Assembly (NCBI GenBank): GCA_035642125.1
Contig: DASQSZ010000222.1
Span: forward strand, 1 to 9,645
DNA from: CALAED01 sp937891035
GTDB lineage: Bacteria; Actinomycetota; Actinomycetes; Streptosporangiales; Streptosporangiaceae
Reading direction: 5' to 3'
Length of the DNA stretch: 9,645 nucleotides
This document shows positions 5,554 through 9,645 of this stretch, in pieces. Within the stretch, counting starts at the first letter, position 1; each line of letters starts with the position of its first letter. The notes beneath the pieces are model-generated. The model saw nothing but the letters and a program-made list of their open reading frames with translations, did not search any database and was not told the DNA's origin. The translations under genes were made by a program, and so were the position numbers.

Positions 5554-5621
5554 GGCCGCATTGGGTACGGGGCGCGTCGGCGGAGTCGGCCGAGTGTTGG
5601 CACGGAGGGCCGGATGAGTGA
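5550..5621 (+). CDS. Possible 23-codon linker ORF
   Basis: ATG at 5550 overlaps the stop of the HTH gene as ATGA. The frame runs 23 codons to a TGA at 5619-5621, eight bases inside the epoxide hydrolase gene. The peptide MRPHWVRGASAESAECWHGG ends PDE. It has no recognisable domain and no clear ribosome binding site. It could be a chance frame, or a coupling peptide that lets ribosomes move from the HTH gene to the hydrolase start, which also has its own GGAGGG inside this ORF. Confidence 0.25.
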   Translation: MRPHWVRGASAESAECWHGGPDE

Positions 5622-6849
5622 GGCAGGCAGGGTCGGCGGTACTGACGCGTTGCGGCCGTACCGGCTGCGCGTTCCGCAGGCGGATCTCGACGACCTGCGC
5701 GCCCGGCTGGCGGCCGTCCGCTGGCCCGATGAGATACCGGGCATCGGCTGGGCGCAGGGGGTGCCGCTCGGCTACCTACGGGAGCTCACCGAGTACTGGC
5801 GCGACCGCTATGACTGGCGCGCCCACGAGGCGTTGCTCAACTCCTTCCCGCAGTTCACCACGACGATCGACGGGGCCGACATCCATCTTCTCCACATCCG
5901 TTCGCCCGAGCCCACCGCGCTGCCGCTGCTGCTGACCCATGGCTGGCCCGGCTCGATCGTCGAGTTCATTGACGTCATCGCACCGCTCAGCGATCCGCGT
6001 GGCCAGGGCGACGACCCGGCCGACGCGTTCCATCTGGTGATCCCGTCCCTGCCGGGGTACGGGTTGTCCGGGCCCACCCGCGAGCGCGGCTGGGGCATCT
6101 CACGCATCGCCCGCGCCTGGTCCGAACTGATGAGTCGCCTCGGCTACCGCCGCTATGGCGCTCAGGGCGGCGACTGGGGGCATGCGATCACCCGCGAGCT
6201 CGCGGCGATTGACGCAGAGCGGGTCATCGGCATCCACCTGAACACCCTGCTGACCCCGCCGCCCGACGATCCGGCCGAGGCGGCCCTGCTCACCGCGGAG
6301 GAGCGAGCTCGGCTCGATCACCTGAGCGAGGTCGAGGCCGACATGTCGGCATATGCGCGTATTCAGGGCACCCGACCGCAGACCTTGGCCTATGCGCTCA
6401 CCGACTCGCCGGTCGGACAGCTCGCCTGGATCGTGGAGAAGTTCAAAGAGTGGACCGACTCCGAGCGGGTGCCGGAGGACGCGGTGCCCAGAGATCGGTT
6501 GCTGACCAACGTGATGCTGTACTGGCTCACCCGGACCGCCGCGTCCTCGGCCCGCCTGTACTGGGACACCTTCCACCCCGTTCCGCCGCCGGCCTCCATC
6601 GTGCCGCCGCCGGAGCGGGCGGCGGCGATCCCCACCGGGGTCGCGGTCTTCGCCCGCGATCATGCCCGCCCCGTGCGCCGGCTCGCCGAGCGCGACATCA
6701 ACATCGCGCACTGGGCGGAGTACGACCGTGGCGGTCACTTTGCCGCGATGGAGGAGCCGGATCTATTCGTGCGCGACGTCCGAACCTTTTTTCGCCTCCT
6801 CCGCGCCGATGTGGAATCGGCTGTCAGCCACTGCCGTACGGACGGGTGA
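5614..6849 (+). CDS. Epoxide hydrolase, EHN-domain alpha/beta hydrolase
   Basis: The 411-residue protein has the N-terminal epoxide hydrolase (EHN) domain at about 12-120 (RPYRLRVPQADLDDLRARLA, then RWPDEIPG, W..G.PL.YL.EL..YW...YDWR). An alpha/beta-hydrolase core follows. HGWPGS at 109-114 forms the oxyanion region, and GGDWG places the nucleophile at Asp187. SSARLYW places an epoxide-activating Tyr at 316. VAVFARD (Asp349) is a candidate charge-relay acid, and GGHFAAMEEPDLF places the catalytic His at 375. All elements of the microsomal/juvenile-hormone-type epoxide hydrolase triad are present, so it should open epoxides to diols; the natural substrate is unknown. GGAGGG at 5604-5609 supports the ATG. 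It likely forms an operon with the HTH gene. Its last 26 bases overlap the convergent VOC gene. Length is typical of the family. Confidence 0.95.
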   Translation: MSEAGRVGGTDALRPYRLRVPQADLDDLRARLAAVRWPDEIPGIGWAQGVPLGYLRELTEYWRDRYDWRAHEALLNSFPQFTTTIDGADIHLLHIRSPEPTALPLLLTHGWPGSIVEFIDVIAPLSDPRGQGDDPADAFHLVIPSLPGYGLSGPTRERGWGISRIARAWSELMSRLGYRRYGAQGGDWGHAITRELAAIDAERVIGIHLNTLLTPPPDDPAEAALLTAEERARLDHLSEVEADMSAYARIQGTRPQTLAYALTDSPVGQLAWIVEKFKEWTDSERVPEDAVPRDRLLTNVMLYWLTRTAASSARLYWDTFHPVPPPASIVPPPERAAAIPTGVAVFARDHARPVRRLAERDINIAHWAEYDRGGHFAAMEEPDLFVRDVRTFFRLLRADVESAVSHCRTDG

Positions 6850-7204
6850 TGATCTCTAGAATGTGACCATTGGGGTCCTCCCAATACACCCCGCGACCGC
6901 CATCGTTGGTGTTGTACTCACCGGGCCGCCGTTTCATCGGGTCGGCCCAGTACGGCAGGCCGCGAGCGCGAATACGCCCGAATATTTCGTCGAATTCAGG
7001 CTCGCTGACGAGAAACGCATAGTGCTGCGGCCGAACGGGGTCGGAACTGTCGGCGAAGTCGAGCGACACGTCGTTGTCGACCTGCACGACCAGGAACGGG
7101 CCGAACTCGGTTGGCGTGGCCAGGCCGAGCAGGTCGGCCAGGAACGCCGCCGATTCGCGCTTGTCCCTGGCCGCCACGATCGTGTGGTTGAGCTGTACGG
7201 ACAT
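6824..7204 (-). CDS. VOC (glyoxalase/bleomycin-resistance/dioxygenase fold) protein
   Basis: The 126-residue protein has the paired beta-alpha-beta-beta-beta module. LNHTIVAARDKRESAAFLAD places His7, PQHYAFLVSEPEFDEIFGRI places His61, and VYWEDPNGHILEIITRP places Glu117. These are the metal-ligand positions of VOC enzymes. FLVVQVDNDVSLDFAD forms the strands after the first helix. The reaction is unknown; members act as isomerases, dioxygenases, thiol transferases or binding proteins. AAGGAGT (minus strand, 7209-7215) precedes ATG 7204 and makes this start firm, against an in-frame upstream codon at 7321. The gene is convergent with the epoxide hydrolase, overlapping by 26 bases, and divergent from the methyltransferase at 7485. 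It may or may not belong to the terpene genes. Confidence 0.93.
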   Translation of the reverse strand: MSVQLNHTIVAARDKRESAAFLADLLGLATPTEFGPFLVVQVDNDVSLDFADSSDPVRPQHYAFLVSEPEFDEIFGRIRARGLPYWADPMKRRPGEYNTNDGGRGVYWEDPNGHILEIITRPYGSG

Positions 7205-7298
7205 TGAGACTCCTTTGGCGTCGTCGCCGCCGGGGCTCGGCCGCGACTTCGGATACTTCCAATGTACGGCCGATAGCCCGCAATCGTGCACAAGCGCA

Positions 7299-7318
7299 CA
7301 TGCGTGCAACATGTGCAA
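7299..7318. repeat. Adjacent short direct repeats between divergent genes
   Basis: CATGCGTGCAA (7299-7309) is followed at once by CATGTGCAA (7310-7318), the same word with two bases missing. TGCACAAGCGCACATG just before it adds further GCAC/TGCA motifs. They lie in the 280-base region between the VOC gene and the methyltransferase and could be a regulator site. Otherwise this region contains the hairpin at 7335-7356 and the promoter-like pair at 7375-7402. Confidence 0.3.
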
Positions 7319-7334
7319 CACATTCGGACCGACT

Positions 7335-7356
7335 GCCCGCTTCCCCAGTGGCGGGC
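7335..7356. repeat. Short inverted repeat upstream of the terpene genes
   Basis: GCCCGC (7335-7340) pairs with GCGGGC (7351-7356) around a 10-base loop. It sits 18 bases before a TTGACG hexamer. It may be a protein-binding site or chance in GC-rich DNA. Confidence 0.25.
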
Positions 7357-7374
7357 GCCGATGAAGACTCGATG

Positions 7375-7402
7375 TTGACGCATGGGATCATTGGCCTATC
7401 AG
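7375..7402 (+). promoter_or_regulatory. Candidate promoter of the methyltransferase-cyclase operon
   Basis: TTGACG (7375-7380) is followed after 16 bases by TATCAG (7397-7402). The -35 matches well and the -10 poorly (it lacks the final T). It is about 80 bases upstream of the methyltransferase start. Tentative. Confidence 0.3.
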
Positions 7403-7470
7403 GTCACCGTGGACCTTCCGCACTCATGAGCCGGACCGCGCGCAGCGCAGGTATCCCGTGCCCGAATTTC

Positions 7471-7479
7471 AAGGAAAGG
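7471..7479 (+). promoter_or_regulatory. Ribosome binding site deciding the 7485 start
   Basis: AAGGAAAGG ends five bases before the ATG at 7485. It favours this codon over the in-frame GTG at 7458, which would place the site inside the gene. Confidence 0.6.
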
Positions 7480-7484
7480 GTGCC

Positions 7485-8348
7485 ATGGATTTCACCGACT
7501 TCCGGAGCACGACTAATGATTCCAGCGCCCGCGTGGAAAATTATGTCGGCATGATTCATGAGTACTACAAAATGGTGACACCGCTCTACCGCGAAGGGTG
7601 GGGCGACTCATTCAATTTTCCGCCCTTCGGCGTGACGGAGAGCTTGGAGGACGCCACCGCCGCGCAGGAACGTTCCATCGCCGACGAAGGCGGTTTCCGG
7701 CCCGGCTGGCGGGTGCTCGACGTCGGCTGCGGGGTGGGGCGGCCGGCACTCACCATCGCCGCTCACTCCGGCGCCGCGGTGGCCGGCGTCAACATCTCAC
7801 CGGATCAGCTTCCGATCGCCCGGGGGCTGGCCGCGCGACGCGGTCTGTCCGACTTGGTACGGTTCGTCGCGGGTGATGCCCTGCGGATGCCGTTCCAGCC
7901 CGGTTCGTTCGACGCGGCGTACGTCATCCAGTCCATGTGCCACGCTCCGGACAAGCGCGCGGCCTATCGAGAGATCGCGCGCGTCGTGCGGCCGCGCGGC
8001 GTGTTCCTGGGAAACGACTGGCTGTGCCGTGACCGCATCACGCGGGCCGAGTACGCCGAGTACATCGAGCCGATCTGCCGCAGCTGGGCGTTGCCCCATC
8101 TCATCAGCCTGTCTCAGCTGGCCGAGCACCTCGCGCACGCGGGCTTCCACGTCTCGGAGCTCGGCGACGTGGCGGAACGCGGGGACATGACTCCCAACTG
8201 GGAGCTGTTCGAGGCCAAGAGCCGGTCGCTGGCCGACCGGCAAGAACAGCCGCCGGCCGTCCGGCTCATGCGGGAGGCCGTCGACTCGGTGGTCCGCGCG
8301 GCCCGGGCCGGAATGTTCCTGGTCGGTTATTGGCACGCCGTCAAATGA
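7485..8348 (+). CDS. SAM-dependent C-methyltransferase, sterol-C24/prenyl-diphosphate type
   Basis: The 287-residue protein has the N-terminal signature of sterol C24-methyltransferases and their bacterial relatives: EYYKMVTPLYREGWGDSFNF at 26-45, where the 'Y..GWG.SFHF' block helps form the isoprenoid-facing pocket. Motif I VLDVGCGVGRP at 77-87 and GVNISPDQL at 101-109 bind SAM. FVAGDALRMPFQPGSFDAAY and MCHAPDKRAAYREIARVVRPRG complete the core, and NDWLCRDRI lies after it. Known relatives methylate electron-rich alkenes of geranyl or farnesyl diphosphate, indole terpenes or sterols. Its partner is a terpene cyclase, overlapping by ATGA, so I infer that it C-methylates a prenyl diphosphate or the cyclised product. 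The exact substrate cannot be told. Other small-molecule substrates (gamma-tocopherol-like) remain possible. ATG 7485 is chosen on its ribosome binding site. Length is typical. Confidence 0.88.
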   Translation: MDFTDFRSTTNDSSARVENYVGMIHEYYKMVTPLYREGWGDSFNFPPFGVTESLEDATAAQERSIADEGGFRPGWRVLDVGCGVGRPALTIAAHSGAAVAGVNISPDQLPIARGLAARRGLSDLVRFVAGDALRMPFQPGSFDAAYVIQSMCHAPDKRAAYREIARVVRPRGVFLGNDWLCRDRITRAEYAEYIEPICRSWALPHLISLSQLAEHLAHAGFHVSELGDVAERGDMTPNWELFEAKSRSLADRQEQPPAVRLMREAVDSVVRAARAGMFLVGYWHAVK

Positions 8349-9645
8349 ACACGCTCCAAGGACTCGATCTCACCGCGGAAATCCGCGCGCTCGTCGCGCA
8401 CCTCGTCGCCGACCGGATCGCGATCGCGGTCCCATCGGTCTATGAGACGGGCCGCCTGGTCACGCTGGCGCCATGGCTGGACGGACACGAACAGCGGATC
8501 GGTTTCCTGCTCGACGAGCAACGAGCGGACGGTGGCTGGGGCGGGCCCGATGGTTATGCCGCCGTGCCGACGCTGAGCGCGGTCGAGGCCATCATGACCG
8601 TGCTCGCGCGCGGCGACGCCGTCGCGCGTGGCCCGCGGCACGCGGCCACGTTGCGGGCGGCGGCCGAACGCGGGCTACGGGCGGCGGCGGCCCTGCTCAC
8701 CGATGTGGCCGCCACGGGCCCGCCGCCGACGGCGGGCGCGGCGATGATCATCGCTGCCCTCACCGAAGCCGTCAACGAACACGCCGGCGGCCCGGCACCC
8801 GGCGCCGTCACCGGCCCCGCCGTCCGCACCGGCGTCGGCGCCGCGCAGCTCGCGCGCCTGCGCGGCGGCGCCTGGCGGATCCCGCTGCTGACGCACTATC
8901 TCGAACTGGTCCCCGGGGCGGCCGGCGCCGCGGAGGCTCGGCCCGTGGACGGCGCGGTGGGCGGCTCAGCCGCCGCCACCGCCGCCTGGCTCGGGCCACG
9001 CCGTCCCGGCCCGAGCGCCGCCCCGTCCGTCCGCATGCTCACCGAGTTGCAGGCCCGCCACGGCGGCCCGCTGCCGACCTTCACCTCCCAGGTCTACGTC
9101 GCTCAGGCGTGGAGCCTGGCCCATCTGGCCATGGCCGGGGTCGACGCCGCCGTGCTGGCCCCCCTGCGGGACACGCTGGCCGCCGCGCTCGAACCCGCCG
9201 GCGGACTGCCGGGCGGACCGGGCCTGCCCGCCGACTCAGATACGACCGCGGTCACCTTGTACGCTCTGGCACGACTCGGCGTGACCCGCTCGCCCGACCA
9301 CCTGTGGGAGTACGACACGGGCCCGCATTTCGTCACGGTGCATCCAGAGAACGAGGCTTCCACCAGCGCGAACGCGCATATCTTGATGGCACTGGGCGAG
9401 CATGCCGCCCGCGTCGGGCCCGCCGCGGGGCGCGGCGCCGCGGCCGCGGCCCGTATCGCCGCCTGGCTCGGCGAGCGTCAGCGCGCCGACGGCGGCTGGC
9501 ATGACAAATGGCACGCCTCCCCCTTCTACGCCACCCGGAGCTGCGCCCTCGCCGTCCACCGGTACGGCGGACCCGGTCAGGCCGCCGTGGTGGACAGGGC
9601 CGTTCGATGGGTGCTCGGCCGGCAGCGCACCGACGGCTCGTGGGG
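8345..9645 (+). CDS. Class II terpene cyclase (prenyltransferase/squalene-oxidase repeat), partial
   Basis: The frame is open for 433 codons to the right edge. The family is usually about 500-550 residues, so roughly the last fifth is missing. Three QW motifs are visible: QRADGGW (59-65), QRADGGW (379-385) and QRTDGSW (427-433). LPADSDTTAVTLYALARLG holds the DxDD position as Asp297-Ser298-Asp299-Thr300-Thr301. The central Asp that acts as general acid is kept and the next Asp is Thr. ENEASTSANAHIL (N343, H345) and DKWHASPFYATRS (387-399) match conserved blocks of bacterial class II diterpene cyclases. Residues about 200-235 are a Gly/Ala/Pro-rich linker between the two helical domains. It should protonate and cyclise a prenyl diphosphate without ionising it, giving a bicyclic (drimane/labdane-like) diphosphate; chain length is unknown. 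ATG overlaps the methyltransferase stop as ATGA and has no ribosome binding site of its own, indicating translational coupling. Confidence 0.9.
   Translation, partial: MNTLQGLDLTAEIRALVAHLVADRIAIAVPSVYETGRLVTLAPWLDGHEQRIGFLLDEQRADGGWGGPDGYAAVPTLSAVEAIMTVLARGDAVARGPRHAATLRAAAERGLRAAAALLTDVAATGPPPTAGAAMIIAALTEAVNEHAGGPAPGAVTGPAVRTGVGAAQLARLRGGAWRIPLLTHYLELVPGAAGAAEARPVDGAVGGSAAATAAWLGPRRPGPSAAPSVRMLTELQARHGGPLPTFTSQVYVAQAWSLAHLAMAGVDAAVLAPLRDTLAAALEPAGGLPGGPGLPADSDTTAVTLYALARLGVTRSPDHLWEYDTGPHFVTVHPENEASTSANAHILMALGEHAARVGPAAGRGAAAAARIAAWLGERQRADGGWHDKWHASPFYATRSCALAVHRYGGPGQAAVVDRAVRWVLGRQRTDGSW

Noticed and set aside
8473..9504. 343-residue second plus-strand frame inside the cyclase gene
   Set aside because: It is extremely Arg/Gly-rich, a usual out-of-frame artefact. 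The cyclase frame carries all family motifs.

Overview
The window is very GC-rich, with strong G/C preference at third codon positions, short intergenic gaps and several GTG or leaderless starts. Together with a DUF664/DinB-type protein and DUF2277, DUF7144-like and DUF1269 proteins, this points to a chromosomal stretch of a filamentous actinomycete. Streptosporangiales or a relative is my guess from general resemblance only. I see no transposase, integrase, tRNA, rRNA or CRISPR array.

Layout. Bases 1-407 hold the first gene of a leftward operon that leaves the window. It has a small glycine-rich membrane segment and a helical tail, and resembles accessory proteins I associate with actinobacterial gas-vesicle clusters. 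A ~300-base gap follows, with an AT-rich promoter-like block and a perfect 16-bp tandem duplication. Next is a divergent pair with almost no leader: DUF2277 (minus) and a DinB-like protein (plus). Then come two plus-strand genes in a likely operon: a four-helix membrane protein (DUF7144-like) and a DUF1269 protein. A minus-strand SAM methyltransferase converges on them. It is separated from a divergent unknown gene by 221 bases rich in structure: a 9-bp tandem array, a 10-bp-arm hairpin and a 12-bp palindrome. A hairpin follows the unknown gene, then a LysE/RhtB-type exporter.

From 5027 a small helix-turn-helix protein is preceded by three TGACGT(C/A)A boxes at exact 16-bp spacing over a promoter that appears to start transcription on the GTG codon. 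It is linked through a possible 23-codon ORF to an EHN-type epoxide hydrolase, whose 3' end overlaps a convergent VOC-fold protein.

The most interesting part is the right end. A sterol-C24/prenyl-diphosphate-type C-methyltransferase overlaps by ATGA with a class II terpene cyclase that runs off the edge. The cyclase carries three QW motifs and a DSDTT variant of the DxDD general-acid motif. The pair suggests a pathway to a C-methylated (non-canonical carbon number) cyclic terpenoid. The cluster probably continues to the right. Whether the epoxide hydrolase or VOC protein belongs to it cannot be told from the sequence.
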